From positions 186,001 through 250,000 of the forward strand of contig PENC01000006.1 in the NCBI GenBank assembly GCA_003674045.1: DNA of 64,000 bases, in the 5' to 3' direction. The stretch comes from Streptomyces griseocarneus. GTDB taxonomy: Bacteria > Actinomycetota > Actinomycetes > Streptomycetales > Streptomycetaceae. Position 1 is the stretch's first letter, and each line of letters begins with the position of its first letter. Positions 49,367 to 58,617 of this stretch are shown here, one piece after another. Under the pieces are notes generated by a model. It saw nothing but the letters and a program-made list of their open reading frames with translations. It had not been told where the DNA came from and ran no database searches. A program made the translations under genes and the position numbers.

Positions 49367-49960
49367 TCAGCGGAACGAGTCCCAGGTGTGCGCCACGTCC
49401 ACGATCACCTTGTTGCCCCACTGGAAGACGCGGAACGGCAGCCGGGCCCGTACGCCCAGGCCGACCTGGGTGTCGCCCTCGAAGCTGCCGGCGTAACGGG
49501 TGTCGCGGAAGGTCCGGTAGCCGGAGACGTCCACGCCGCGCAGCGGCTCGCCGACGCGGCCGGGGTAGGTGCGCTTCCCCGTGGCCGGGTCGTAGCTGGG
49601 CGCGCCCACCCGGATGTCCAGCACCGCGCCGCCCGCGACGGGGATCTCGTCGCCGGAGCCGTCCTGGTGGAGCTTGTCGACGTAGCCCACGTGGTAGCCG
49701 AGCGGGTTGTCGCCGTTGTCCTTGGCCTCGAAGACCAGGCGGTCGAAGCACTCGTGCTGTCCGGCCGTGATGTCCTGCAGCGGCTTGTGGGCCGCGCCGG
49801 TGTCGTCCTTCCGCTGACTCCCCCAGTCGACACCCTCGCACGCCGCGGCGCGCGGGGCGGCCCCTGTGGCGTGACCGGCCGCACCGGCCGGAACCGTCGT
49901 CGCCACGAAGCCCACGCCCGCCAGCATCAGCGCCGCGAGCGCCTTCGTCGACCGTCGCAT
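49367..49960 (-). CDS. secreted AMIN-like domain protein
   Basis: A 197-residue exported protein. A Sec signal peptide (MRRSTKALAALMLAGVGFVA, then TTVPAGAAG) is followed by an AMIN-like beta domain: HECFDRLVFEAKDNGDNPLGYHV, then VAGGAVLDIRVGAPSYD and FQWGNKVIVDVAHTWDS. AMIN-type domains are linked to cell-envelope localisation, but the role of this actinobacterial family is not known. ATG 49960 has GGGGG five bases upstream; the frame extends to 50101 without support. Confidence 0.8.
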   Translation of the reverse strand: MRRSTKALAALMLAGVGFVATTVPAGAAGHATGAAPRAAACEGVDWGSQRKDDTGAAHKPLQDITAGQHECFDRLVFEAKDNGDNPLGYHVGYVDKLHQDGSGDEIPVAGGAVLDIRVGAPSYDPATGKRTYPGRVGEPLRGVDVSGYRTFRDTRYAGSFEGDTQVGLGVRARLPFRVFQWGNKVIVDVAHTWDSFR

Positions 49961-50102
49961 CTCTACCCCCAGCATGAAAAACGGCAAGAAACAGACCCAC
50001 TTCGGACCTGCCCCCGCGATCATGCCGGACCGTTTCGACACCTGCCGGGCGCACCATATGTTTCCGGCCAACCGACGCCAAGTACGGCCGAAATTACCCA
50101 TA

Positions 50103-50143
50103 CGGCAATGGCCGCCCCTCGTGGTGAGGGGCGGCCATTGCCG
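50103..50143 (-). terminator. 18-bp hairpin terminator after gatB
   Basis: Perfect stem CGGCAATGGCCGCCCCTC/GAGGGGCGGCCATTGCCG with a 5-nt loop, 18 bases beyond the gatB stop. The strongest hairpin in the window. Confidence 0.9.
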
Positions 50144-50160
50144 TCGGTTCGCGGGGAGCG

Positions 50161-51669
50161 TCAGCCCTCGACGCCCAGCCGCTCGAGAATGAGCTCACGG
50201 ACACGCGCCGCGTCCGCCTGGCCGCGGGTGGCCTTCATGACCGCGCCGACGAGCGCGCCCGCCGCCGCGACCTTGCCGGCGCGGATCTTGTCGGCGATCG
50301 CCGCGTTGGCCGCGATGGCCTCGTCGACGGCCGCGCCCAGGGCGCTGTCGTCCGAGACCACGGCGAGGCCGCGCTTCTCGACGACCGCGTCCGGCTCGCC
50401 CTCGCCCGCGAGCACGCCCTCGATGACCTGGCGGGCCAGCTTGTCGTTGAGGGCACCTTCGGCGACCAGGGCGCACACGCGCGCGACCTGCGCCGGGGTG
50501 ATCGCCAGCTCGGCGAGCTCCGTACCGGCCTCGTTGGCGCGGCGGGCCAGCTCGCCCATCCACCACTTGCGGGCGGCGGCGGAGTCGGCACCGGCCTCGA
50601 TGGTGGCGACGATCAGGTCGACGGCACCGGCGTTGAGGATCGACTGCATGTCGTGCTGGGAGACGCCCCAGTCCTCGCGCAGCCGGTTGCGGCGCACGCG
50701 CGGCAGCTCGGGCAGGCCCTTGCGGAGCTCCTCCACCCACTCCCGGGCGGGGGCGACCGGCACCAGGTCCGGCTCGGGGAAGTAGCGGTAGTCCTCGGCG
50801 TTGTCCTTGATACGGCCCGCCGTGGTGGACCCGTCCTCCTCGTGGAAGTGACGGGTCTCCTGCACGACCGTACCGCCGGAGGACAGCACCGCGGCGTGCC
50901 GCTGGATCTCGAAGCGCGCCGCCCGCTCGACCGAGCGCAGCGAGTTGACGTTCTTCGTCTCCGAGCGGGTGCCGAAGGTCTCGCTGCCCTTGGGCATCAG
51001 CGACAGGTTGACGTCGCAGCGCATCTGGCCCATTTCCATCCGGGCCTCGGAGACGCCGAGCGCCTTGATGAGCTCGCGCAGCTCGGCGACGTACGCCTTG
51101 GCGACCTCGGGGGCCCGCTCGCCCGCGCCCTCGATCGGCTTGGTGACGATCTCGATGAGCGGGATGCCGGCGCGGTTGTAGTCCAGCAGGGAGTGCTGGG
51201 CGCCGTGGATGCGGCCGGTGGCACCGCCCACGTGCGTGGACTTGCCGGTGTCCTCCTCCATGTGGGCGCGCTCGATCTCCACACGGAAGACCTCGCCGTC
51301 CTCCAGCTGGACGTCCAGGTAGCCGTTGAAGGCGATCGGCTCGTCGTACTGCGAGGTCTGGAAGTTCTTCGGCATGTCCGGATAGAAGTAGTTCTTCCGG
51401 GCGAAGCGGCACCACTCGGCGATCTCGCAGTGCAGCGCGAGACCGATCTTGATGGCCGACTCGACGCCGATGGCGTTGACGACCGGCAGGGAGCCGGGCA
51501 GGCCGAGGCAGGTGGGGCAGGTCTGCGAGTTGGCCTCGGCGCCCAGCTCGGTGGAGCAGCCGCAGAACATCTTGGTCTTGGTGCCGAGCTCGACATGGAC
51601 CTCCAGGCCCATGACGGGGTCGTAGGACGCCAGCGCGTCCTCGTACGACACCAGTTCAGTGACGGTCAC
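50161..51669 (-). CDS. gatB: Asp-tRNA(Asn)/Glu-tRNA(Gln) amidotransferase subunit B
   Basis: A 502-residue GatB, the kinase/transamidation subunit of the GatCAB complex that makes Gln-tRNA(Gln) and Asn-tRNA(Asn) from misacylated precursors. Hallmarks: GLEVHVELGTKTKMFCGCS, CPTCLGLPGSLPVVN (zinc-site cysteines), RKNYFYPDMPKNFQTSQYD, and a C-terminal YqeY-like tail. It is the last gene of gatC-gatA-(small protein)-gatB; start GTG 51669. Confidence 0.97.
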   Translation of the reverse strand: MTVTELVSYEDALASYDPVMGLEVHVELGTKTKMFCGCSTELGAEANSQTCPTCLGLPGSLPVVNAIGVESAIKIGLALHCEIAEWCRFARKNYFYPDMPKNFQTSQYDEPIAFNGYLDVQLEDGEVFRVEIERAHMEEDTGKSTHVGGATGRIHGAQHSLLDYNRAGIPLIEIVTKPIEGAGERAPEVAKAYVAELRELIKALGVSEARMEMGQMRCDVNLSLMPKGSETFGTRSETKNVNSLRSVERAARFEIQRHAAVLSSGGTVVQETRHFHEEDGSTTAGRIKDNAEDYRYFPEPDLVPVAPAREWVEELRKGLPELPRVRRNRLREDWGVSQHDMQSILNAGAVDLIVATIEAGADSAAARKWWMGELARRANEAGTELAELAITPAQVARVCALVAEGALNDKLARQVIEGVLAGEGEPDAVVEKRGLAVVSDDSALGAAVDEAIAANAAIADKIRAGKVAAAGALVGAVMKATRGQADAARVRELILERLGVEG

Positions 51670-51684
51670 GGAAAATCAAACCTC

Positions 51685-51936
51685 TCAGTCCGCGAGGACG
51701 TCGTCGCTGTTCATCCGGCGCAGCTCCCGGACGAGCAGAGCGACACCGGTGACGATGGCGGCCGCGGAGACGACGGCGTCGATCAGCTGGAGCGTGTCCT
51801 GCTCGCCGCGGGCCTTCTTGGCCTGCTTGTAGACGCTGATCGCACCGAACGCGGTGGTGCCGATGGACAGGTAGGTGCCGGGCCTGGACTTCTTGAAGCC
51901 CTTGGCCTTCTCGAGCTTGCCAGCAGTCTTGCTCAC
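51685..51936 (-). CDS. small hypothetical membrane protein between gatA and gatB
   Basis: An 83-residue protein MSKTAGKLEKAKGFKKSR onwards. A basic N-terminus is followed by two hydrophobic stretches (TYLSIGTTAFGAISVY and LIDAVVSAAAIVTGVALLV), probably membrane-inserted. GTG 51936 overlaps the gatA stop (GTGA), and GAGGAGG lies inside the end of gatA, so translation is coupled. No known domain. Its place inside the gat operon is conserved in Streptomyces as far as remembered; function unknown. Confidence 0.8.
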   Translation of the reverse strand: MSKTAGKLEKAKGFKKSRPGTYLSIGTTAFGAISVYKQAKKARGEQDTLQLIDAVVSAAAIVTGVALLVRELRRMNSDDVLAD

Positions 51937-53429
51937 AGCGACGGTGCCTCCTCGAGGAGCGGGTGACCCCAGCGCTCGTGCAGGGCGGCCTCGACGGCGG
52001 CACCGACCTTGTAGAGCCGGTCGTCCTTCATGGCGGGGGCGATGATCTGCAGACCCACCGGGAGACCGTCCTCGGGCGCCAGGCCGCAGGGCAGCGACAT
52101 GGCGGCGTTGCCGGCCAGGTTGGTGGGGATGGTGCACAGGTCGGCCAGGTACATCGCCATCGGGTCGTCGGCGCGCTCGCCGATCGCGAAGGCGGTGGTC
52201 GGGGTGGTCGGCGAGACCAGCACGTCGACCTGCTCGAAGGCCTTCTCGAAGTCCCGCGTGATGAGCGTGCGGACCTTCTGCGCCGAGCCGTAGTACGCGT
52301 CGTAGTAGCCGGAGCTCAGGGCGTACGTACCGAGGATCACACGGCGCTTGACCTCGGGGCCGAAGCCGGCCTCGCGGGTGAGCGCGGTGACCTCCTCGGC
52401 GGACTTCGTGCCGTCGTCGCCGACCCGCAGGCCGTAGCGCATGGCGTCGAAGCGGGCCAGGTTGGAGGAGCACTCCGAGGGCGCGATCAGGTAGTACGCG
52501 GCCAGGGCCAGGTCGAAGGAGGGGCAGTCCACCTCGACGACCTCGGCACCGAGCTCCTTGAGCAGCTCGACGGACTCGTCGAAGCGCTGCACCACACCGG
52601 CCTGGTAGCCCTCGCCGCGGAACTGCTTGACGACGCCGACGCGCATGCCCTTGACGTCACCGTTGCGCGCCGCCTCGACGACCGCCGGGACCGGGGCGTC
52701 GATGGAGGTGGAGTCCAGCGGGTCGTGACCGGCGATGGCCTCGTGCAGCAGGGCCGCGTCCAGCACCGTACGGGCGCAGGGGCCGCCCTGGTCGAGGGAG
52801 CTGGAGAAGGCCACCATGCCGTAGCGGGAGACGGCGCCGTAGGTCGGCTTGACGCCGACGGTGCCGGTGACGGCGGCGGGCTGGCGGATGGAGCCGCCGG
52901 TGTCCGTGCCGATCGCGAGGGGGGCCTCGTAGGAGGCGAGGGCCGCGCTGGAGCCGCCGCCGGAGCCACCGGGGATCTTCGTGAGGTCCCAGGGGTTGCC
53001 GGTCGGGCCGTAGGCGCTGTTCTCGGTGGAGGACCCCATGGCGAACTCGTCCATGTTGGTCTTGCCGAGGATGACGACGTCCGCTTCCTTGAGCCTGCGC
53101 GTCAGGGTGGCGTCGTAGGGCGGGATCCAGCCTTCGAGGATCTTGGAGCCGACGGTGGTCGGGACGCCCTTGGTGGTGAAGATGTCCTTCAGCGCGAGCG
53201 GGACGCCGGCCAGCGGGCCGAGCTTCTCGCCGCGGGCGCGCTTCTCGTCGACGGCGCGGGCCTGCGCGAGGGCGCCCTCGCGGTCGACGTGCAGGAAGGC
53301 GTGCACCTTCTCGTCGACGGCCTCGATACGGGCGAGGTGCGCCTCGGTCACCTGGACGGCGGTGAGCTCGCCGGAGGCGATCTTCTCGGCGATCCCGGCC
53401 GCGGTGAGCTTGATGATTTCGGCAGTCAT
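51933..53429 (-). CDS. gatA: Asp-tRNA(Asn)/Glu-tRNA(Gln) amidotransferase subunit A
   Basis: A 498-residue amidase-signature subunit that releases ammonia from glutamine. The Ser-cisSer-Lys triad is visible: Lys in GVPLALKDIFTTKG, and the serines in GGSGGGSSAALAS and GTDTGGSIRQPA. ATG 53429 gives MTAEIIKLTA; the open frame to 53990 is not conserved. It is two bases after gatC. Downstream, its stop overlaps the small membrane protein gene. Confidence 0.97.
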   Translation of the reverse strand: MTAEIIKLTAAGIAEKIASGELTAVQVTEAHLARIEAVDEKVHAFLHVDREGALAQARAVDEKRARGEKLGPLAGVPLALKDIFTTKGVPTTVGSKILEGWIPPYDATLTRRLKEADVVILGKTNMDEFAMGSSTENSAYGPTGNPWDLTKIPGGSGGGSSAALASYEAPLAIGTDTGGSIRQPAAVTGTVGVKPTYGAVSRYGMVAFSSSLDQGGPCARTVLDAALLHEAIAGHDPLDSTSIDAPVPAVVEAARNGDVKGMRVGVVKQFRGEGYQAGVVQRFDESVELLKELGAEVVEVDCPSFDLALAAYYLIAPSECSSNLARFDAMRYGLRVGDDGTKSAEEVTALTREAGFGPEVKRRVILGTYALSSGYYDAYYGSAQKVRTLITRDFEKAFEQVDVLVSPTTPTTAFAIGERADDPMAMYLADLCTIPTNLAGNAAMSLPCGLAPEDGLPVGLQIIAPAMKDDRLYKVGAAVEAALHERWGHPLLEEAPSL

Positions 53430-53431
53430 GG

Positions 53432-53728
53432 TCAGTCCTCCCCCAGGATCTGCGGCACCTTGAAACGCTGCTGCTCCTGGGCGGGGGCGCCGGAGAGCGC
53501 CTCCTGCGGGGTCAGCGACGGACGGACCTCGTCCGTACGCATGACGTTGGTCAGCGGCAGCGGGTGGGACGTCGGCGGGACGTCCTGGTCGGCGACCTCG
53601 GAGACGCGGGCGACCGCGCCGAGGATGTCGTCGAGCTGTCCGGCGAAGTGGTCGAGCTCCTCGGCCTGCAGCTCCAGACGTGCCAGCCGGGCGAGGTGGG
53701 CGACCTCCTCGCGCGTGATGCCAGGCAT
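53432..53728 (-). CDS. gatC: Asp-tRNA(Asn)/Glu-tRNA(Gln) amidotransferase subunit C
   Basis: A 98-residue GatC, the small subunit that wraps and stabilises GatA/GatB. It begins MPGITREEVAHLARLARLEL and contains DDILGAVARVSEVADQDVPP and the C-terminal FKVPQILGED, all typical. First gene of the operon. Confidence 0.96.
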   Translation of the reverse strand: MPGITREEVAHLARLARLELQAEELDHFAGQLDDILGAVARVSEVADQDVPPTSHPLPLTNVMRTDEVRPSLTPQEALSGAPAQEQQRFKVPQILGED

Positions 53729-53793
53729 GCGGCGATCCTTCAGGGGTTCGTGACGGATTCTGGGCAGTTTGATGGCCCAATCCTAGTCGGACT

Positions 53794-53882
53794 CGCGCCC
53801 TGTAAGGGGCGCGGGGAACTGCGCGACCAGCCACGACGAACGCGCAGCCGCGCACGGAGCGCAAGAGGCACCCCGATAGGCG
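53794..53882 (-). repeat. dispersed intergenic repeat, copy 7 (inverted)
   Basis: GCGCCCTGTAAGGGGCGCGG, GGAACTGCGCGACCAGCCAC, then CGCAGCCGCGCACGGAGCGC and AGAGGCACCCCGATAGGCGC. It lies just beyond the stop of the RmdB-like gene, a possible terminator for it. Confidence 0.85.
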
Positions 53883-53898
53883 CGGCAAAAACCACCGG

Positions 53899-56007
53899 TC
53901 AGGTGACCGGCTGATCCGCCTCCTCCGCAGAAGGCGCGACGCCCAGTCGAGCGGCGGCGTCGTCGTCCTCGCGATGCCAGCCGCTCTCACTGCGCAGCCG
54001 CAGCCACGCCGTCGTCTCGTCCGGCGGCATCGCGGCGGCGACCAGCCACCCCTGCACCGCGTCGCAGCCGAGGTCGCGCAGCCGTTCCCAGGTCTCGTCG
54101 TCCTCGACGCCCTCGGCGACGACCAGCAGCCCGAGGGAGTGGGCCAGGTCGAGGGTGCAGCGGACGATCTCCGCGTCCTCGTTGTCGATGGCCAGGCGGG
54201 CCACGAAGGAACGGTCGATCTTGAGCTCGCTCACCGGGAGGCGGCGCAGGTGGACGAGGGAGGAGTAGCCCGTGCCGAAGTCGTCGAGGGACATCTTCAC
54301 GCCGTGGCCGGTGAGCCCGGCGAGGGTGTCGGCCGCCCGCTGGGGGTCCTCCAGCAGGACGTGCTCCGTTATCTCCAGCTGGAGGGCGCCCGCGGGGACG
54401 CCGTGCCGGGCGAGGCGGGCCGCGACGGAGCCCGCGAAGCCGGGGGTGTGCACATCGCGGGGCGAGACATTGACCGCCACGGGCACCTCCAGGCCCATGG
54501 CCCGCCACTTCGCGACCTGGCCGAGCGCGGTCTCCAGCACGTACTCGGTGAGCCGGGGCATCAGGCCCGAGGACTCGGCGATGGCGATGAACTCGTCCGG
54601 GGAGACCCGGCCCCGCTCGGGGTGCACCCAGCGGACCAGCGCCTCCAGGCCCTCGACGTGGCCGTCGAAGCCGACCTTCGGCTGGTAGTGGAGCTCGACG
54701 TCGCCCGCGTCCAGCGCCCGCCGGAGGTCGCCCAGCAGGCCCAGCCGGTCGAGGGTGTTGCCGTCGCGCCGCGCCTCGTAGACCTCGACGCCGCTGCGGT
54801 CGCGCTTGGCCTGGTACATGGCCACGTCGGCGCGGCGCAGGAGGTCGCCCGCGTCGAGCGCGTGGTCGGGGTAGACGGCCACGCCCGCGCTGGCCTCCAG
54901 GACGAGCGTGAGCCCCTCCAGGTTGAGCGGGGAGCCGAGGGCGGCCACGAGGGAGCGGGCCACGCGCTGGGCGCTGGTCAGGGAGTCGGCGACGGGGAGC
55001 AGCACCGCGAATTCGTCGCCGCCGAGCCGGGCGGCCTCCGCGTCGTGCGGCAGGGCGAGCCGCAGGCGCTCCGCTATCTGCAGGAGCAGCCGGTCCCCGG
55101 CGAGGTGCCCGAGGGTGTCGTTGACGGACCGGAAGCGGTCCAGGTCTATGAGGACGAGGGCGGCGCGGGCGCCGCCGCGCTCCGCCTCGTCGAGGGCGGT
55201 CCAGGTGCGCTCCAGCAGCCACTGGCGGTTGGGCAGCCCGGTGAGGGGGTCGCGGAGCTGCTCCTCGGCGCGGGCGCGGGCGATCCACAGGGTGGAGTCG
55301 AGCGCGATGAGGGGGACGGCGAACAGCGGCAGCAGCATGGGCGCGTGGTCGGCGACGACGGCGATGAGCGGCGCGATGCCGAGGAGGGCCCCGCCGACGA
55401 GGGCCTGGCGGGCGAGCGCGGTACGGGCGATGCTGCTGAGCCCGGCGCGGGGGGCCATCGAATACCAGAGCAGGGCACGGGTGCACACGAGGTACACGAA
55501 CGAGGCCAGCGCGATCTTGGGGATGGCGGTGATCGGCCAGTTGTCGGGCAGCCAGGGGCTCTCGACGCTGGAGACCACGCCGCAGAGGCGGAGGGCGAGG
55601 GAGGCGGCCCCGATGCCCAGGATGTCGACCGCGCCGTGGAGTAACGCCTGGCGCCAGCGGTGATGGCGCGCGGAGGTGACGAGCAGCACGACGGAGATGC
55701 TGACCAGCACGGCGGGCAGCCAGCCGTAGAGCAGCAGCACGGCCAGGGTCAGGGCGGCCCCGGAGCCCGTGCCGCCCCACCAGCGGTCCCGGCCGAGCGC
55801 CACGAGGTGCGCGACGATCAGGGCCGTCAGGGAGGCCAGGGCCACGCCGACGGTATGCCCGGGGAACACGGCGTGCCCCTCGCTGAGTACGCGACAGATC
55901 CCGGTGGCCAGCGCGAAGACGGCCAGGGTGACGCAGACCGTCGGCAGCACGGGCGGGGGCACCCGGCGCAGCCGGGATACCGGTTCGGCGCTGTCGGTGG
56001 GTTTCAT
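53899..56007 (-). CDS. rmdB: membrane GGDEF-EAL protein, RmdB type
   Basis: A 702-residue c-di-GMP enzyme. About 6-8 membrane helices span residues 20-240, the GGDEF domain is ~250-410 (RLGGDEF, 329-333), and an intact EAL domain is ~425-675 (GLEALVRW 453-460, LEITEH, LDDFGTGYSS 574-583, ELKIDRSFV, VVAEGVED, VQGW). The I-site Arg/Asp before GGDEF are absent (Pro and Ala). The intact EAL points to phosphodiesterase activity. Position downstream of the gat operon and domain order match RmdB of S. coelicolor, from memory. ATG 56007 has GAGAGG seven bases upstream. Confidence 0.88.
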   Translation of the reverse strand: MKPTDSAEPVSRLRRVPPPVLPTVCVTLAVFALATGICRVLSEGHAVFPGHTVGVALASLTALIVAHLVALGRDRWWGGTGSGAALTLAVLLLYGWLPAVLVSISVVLLVTSARHHRWRQALLHGAVDILGIGAASLALRLCGVVSSVESPWLPDNWPITAIPKIALASFVYLVCTRALLWYSMAPRAGLSSIARTALARQALVGGALLGIAPLIAVVADHAPMLLPLFAVPLIALDSTLWIARARAEEQLRDPLTGLPNRQWLLERTWTALDEAERGGARAALVLIDLDRFRSVNDTLGHLAGDRLLLQIAERLRLALPHDAEAARLGGDEFAVLLPVADSLTSAQRVARSLVAALGSPLNLEGLTLVLEASAGVAVYPDHALDAGDLLRRADVAMYQAKRDRSGVEVYEARRDGNTLDRLGLLGDLRRALDAGDVELHYQPKVGFDGHVEGLEALVRWVHPERGRVSPDEFIAIAESSGLMPRLTEYVLETALGQVAKWRAMGLEVPVAVNVSPRDVHTPGFAGSVAARLARHGVPAGALQLEITEHVLLEDPQRAADTLAGLTGHGVKMSLDDFGTGYSSLVHLRRLPVSELKIDRSFVARLAIDNEDAEIVRCTLDLAHSLGLLVVAEGVEDDETWERLRDLGCDAVQGWLVAAAMPPDETTAWLRLRSESGWHREDDDAAARLGVAPSAEEADQPVT

Positions 56008-56226
56008 GCCCGTCCCTCTCACAGCCGGCGGTGCCCGCGCCACGGCAGGCGCACATCTCAACAGTAGGCCGCAGAAGGCTACGACGGGCAGCGATCGGCA
56101 GCGGTTGCCTGATTGGGAGCCGACCTCTTGTAGCCATCTGGTATGCGCTGTAGGGGTAATGCCCACTGCCTGTGCGGCCATTACTCCGGTGGGGTGGCGA
56201 ACCGTGTTCCGTCCCCGTCACCGGGG

Positions 56227-56310
56227 CTGCGCCTACCGGGTTGCCACCCAAGCCCGGTGCGCGTCTGCGGGTCCGGTGGGGGCTTGTCGCGCAGTTCCCC
56301 GCGCCCCTTG
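56227..56310 (+). repeat. dispersed intergenic repeat, copy 8
   Basis: TGCGCCTACCGGGTTGCC, GTGCGCGTCTGCGGGTCCGG, then GCTTGTCGCGCAGTTCCCCG and CGCCCCTTGAG. It lies between the rmdB start and the ligA terminator. Confidence 0.85.
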
Positions 56311-56313
56311 AGA

Positions 56314-56330
56314 CCGGGGCTTCGCCCCGG
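56314..56330 (-). terminator. ligA terminator hairpin
   Basis: A 7-bp stem CCGGGGC/GCCCCGG with the triloop GAA on the minus strand, 20 bases beyond the ligA stop. Confidence 0.7.
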
Positions 56331-56349
56331 ATCCCGTCACCTCCCCCGG

Positions 56350-58617
56350 TCACTCCGGTTGCGGGACCGCTGCCTCCCGTGCCGCGTCCGGGCCCTGCTC
56401 CAGGAGGATCCCGAAGGCCTCTTCCTCCAGGACCGGGACCTTGAGCTGCATCGCCTTGTCGTACTTGGAGCCGGGGTTGTCGCCGACGACCACGAAATCC
56501 GTCTTCTTGGAGACGGAGCCCGTGACCTTGGCTCCCCGGCTCTGGAGGGCTTCCTTGGCCGCGTCGCGGGTGTAGGAGGCGAGCGTGCCGGTGACGACGA
56601 CGGTGAGGCCGGCGAGGGGGCGCGGGCCCTCGTCGTCGGTGGCTTCCTCCTCCATGCGGACGCCCGCGGTCCGCCACTTCTCGATGATCTCGCGGTGCCA
56701 GTCCTCGGCGAACCACTCCTTGACCGCGGTGGCGATGGTGTCGGAGACGCCGTCGACGGCGGCGAGCTCCTCCTCGCCCGCCTCCGCGATGCGGTCGATC
56801 GACCGGAACTCACGGGCCAGCGCGGCCGCGGCGACGGGGCCCACGTGGCGGATGGAGAGGCCGTTGACGATCCGGGCGAGCGGGCGCTGCCTGGCCGCCC
56901 GGATGTTCTCCAGCATGGCGAGGGCGTTCTTCTTCGGCTCGCCCTTCTGGTTGGCGAAGAAGGTGACGACCTTGGGCTCGCCCGTCTTGGGATCGATCTT
57001 GGGCAGGCCGCTGTCCTGGTCCCGTACGTAGGACTTGATGGGCAGCAGCTCCTCGATGGTGAGATCGAAGAGGTCGCCCTCGTTGGCCATGGGCGGGGTG
57101 GCGGGCTCCAGGGGCTGGGTGAGGGCGCTGGCGGCCACGTAGCCGAAGTTCTCGATGTCGAGGCACTCGCGGCCCACCAGGTAGTAGAGCCGCTCGCGGA
57201 TCTGGCCGGGGCAGGAGCGCGCGTTGGGGCACCGCAGGTCGATGTCCCCCTCCTTCATCGGACGCAGCCCGGTGCCGCACTCGGGGCACTCGGCGGGCAT
57301 GACGAACTCCCGCTCGGTGCCGTCGCGCAGGTCGGCCACGGGGCCGAGGACCTCGGGGATCACGTCGCCCGCCTTGCGGATGACGACGGTGTCGCCGATG
57401 AGCACGCCCTTGGTCTTGACGACCTCCTGGTTGTGCAGGGTGGCGAACTCGACCTCGGAACCGGCGACCGTGACGGGCTCGAAGACGGCCTGCGGGGTCA
57501 CCCGGCCGGTGCGGCCGACGCCGACGCGGATGTCGAGGAGCTTGGTGTTGACCTCCTCGGGCGGGTACTTCCAGGCGATGGCCCAGCGGGGGGCGCGGGC
57601 GGTGGAGCCGAGCCGCCCCTGGAGGGGGATCTCGTCGAGCTTGACGACGACGCCGTCGATCTCGTGCTCCATGGAGTGCCGGACCTTGGGCTGGCCGTAG
57701 TGCGCGATGAATTTCCGCACCTCGTCCAGCGAGCCGAAGACCTCGGCGTGCGCGGCGGTGGGCAGGCCCCAGCCGCGCAGCAGCTCGTAGGCGTGCGACT
57801 GGCAGTCGATGGCGAAGCCGTCGCGAGCGCCGATGCCATGGACCACCATGTGCAGCGGGCGGGTGGCCGTGACCTTGGGGTCCTTCTGGCGCAGCGAACC
57901 GGCCGCCGCGTTGCGCGGGTTGGCGAAGGGGGCCTTGCCCGCCTCCACCAGGCGGGCGTTGAGCTCCTCGAACTTCTCCATCGGGAAGTAGACCTCGCCG
58001 CGCACCTCGACCAGGGCGGGGGTGTTGTCGCCCTTCAGTCGCTTGGGGATCTCCTCGATGGTGAGGATGTTCGGCGTGATGTCCTCGCCGGTGCGGCCGT
58101 CGCCGCGGGTGGCGGCGCGGGTGAGGCGGCCGTTCTCGTACGTCAGGTTGACGGCGAGGCCGTCGACCTTGAGCTCGCAGAGGAAGTGGTAGTCCGCGCC
58201 CTCGCCCAGGTCCTTGGCGATGCGCTCGGCCCAGGCGGCGAGCTCGTCGTTGTCGAAGGCGTTGTCCAGGGAGAGCATGCGCTCGCGGTGCTCGACGGCG
58301 GTGAACTCCGTCTCGTACGTCCCGGCCACCTTCTGGGTGGGCGAGTCGGGGGTGCGCAGCTCCGGGTACCGCTCCTCCAGGGCCTCCAGCGAGCGGAACA
58401 GCTTGTCGAACTCGGCGTCGCTGATGACCGCGCTCTTCACGTAGTACCGGAAGCGGTGCTCCTCGACCTCCTCGGCGAGTCGCGCGTGCCGCTCCCGGGC
58501 CTCTGCCGGTACCACGGCAGGCGCGGTCACCGCCGCGAGCTTGTCGTCGCCGTGCTGTCCGCCAGCCACCTTCTCGTCCTCCTGTTGTTCCATGGGCGAG
58601 CCCATGAGCGCTGTCAC
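56350..58617 (-). CDS. ligA: NAD-dependent DNA ligase
   Basis: A 755-residue NAD+-dependent DNA ligase, essential for replication and repair. The domains in order are: Ia (RFRYYVKSAVISDAEFD), adenylation domain with catalytic Lys in CELKVDGLAVNL (~149), OB fold (KYPPEEVNTKLLDIRVGVGRTG), zinc finger (CPECGTG and CPNARSCPGQ), HhH domain, and BRCT (PLAGLTVVVTGTLASYTRDAAKEAL). GTG 58617 overlaps the stop of the upstream gene (GTGA); ATG codons at 58605 and 58593 are alternatives. The variable N-terminal ~25 residues are normal for Streptomyces. Confidence 0.96.
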   Translation of the reverse strand: MTALMGSPMEQQEDEKVAGGQHGDDKLAAVTAPAVVPAEARERHARLAEEVEEHRFRYYVKSAVISDAEFDKLFRSLEALEERYPELRTPDSPTQKVAGTYETEFTAVEHRERMLSLDNAFDNDELAAWAERIAKDLGEGADYHFLCELKVDGLAVNLTYENGRLTRAATRGDGRTGEDITPNILTIEEIPKRLKGDNTPALVEVRGEVYFPMEKFEELNARLVEAGKAPFANPRNAAAGSLRQKDPKVTATRPLHMVVHGIGARDGFAIDCQSHAYELLRGWGLPTAAHAEVFGSLDEVRKFIAHYGQPKVRHSMEHEIDGVVVKLDEIPLQGRLGSTARAPRWAIAWKYPPEEVNTKLLDIRVGVGRTGRVTPQAVFEPVTVAGSEVEFATLHNQEVVKTKGVLIGDTVVIRKAGDVIPEVLGPVADLRDGTEREFVMPAECPECGTGLRPMKEGDIDLRCPNARSCPGQIRERLYYLVGRECLDIENFGYVAASALTQPLEPATPPMANEGDLFDLTIEELLPIKSYVRDQDSGLPKIDPKTGEPKVVTFFANQKGEPKKNALAMLENIRAARQRPLARIVNGLSIRHVGPVAAAALAREFRSIDRIAEAGEEELAAVDGVSDTIATAVKEWFAEDWHREIIEKWRTAGVRMEEEATDDEGPRPLAGLTVVVTGTLASYTRDAAKEALQSRGAKVTGSVSKKTDFVVVGDNPGSKYDKAMQLKVPVLEEEAFGILLEQGPDAAREAAVPQPE

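Noticed and set aside
53987..56716. 909-codon - strand frame overlapping rmdB and ligA
   Set aside because: Alternative frame of two real genes on the same strand; Arg/Pro/Gly-rich and without domains.
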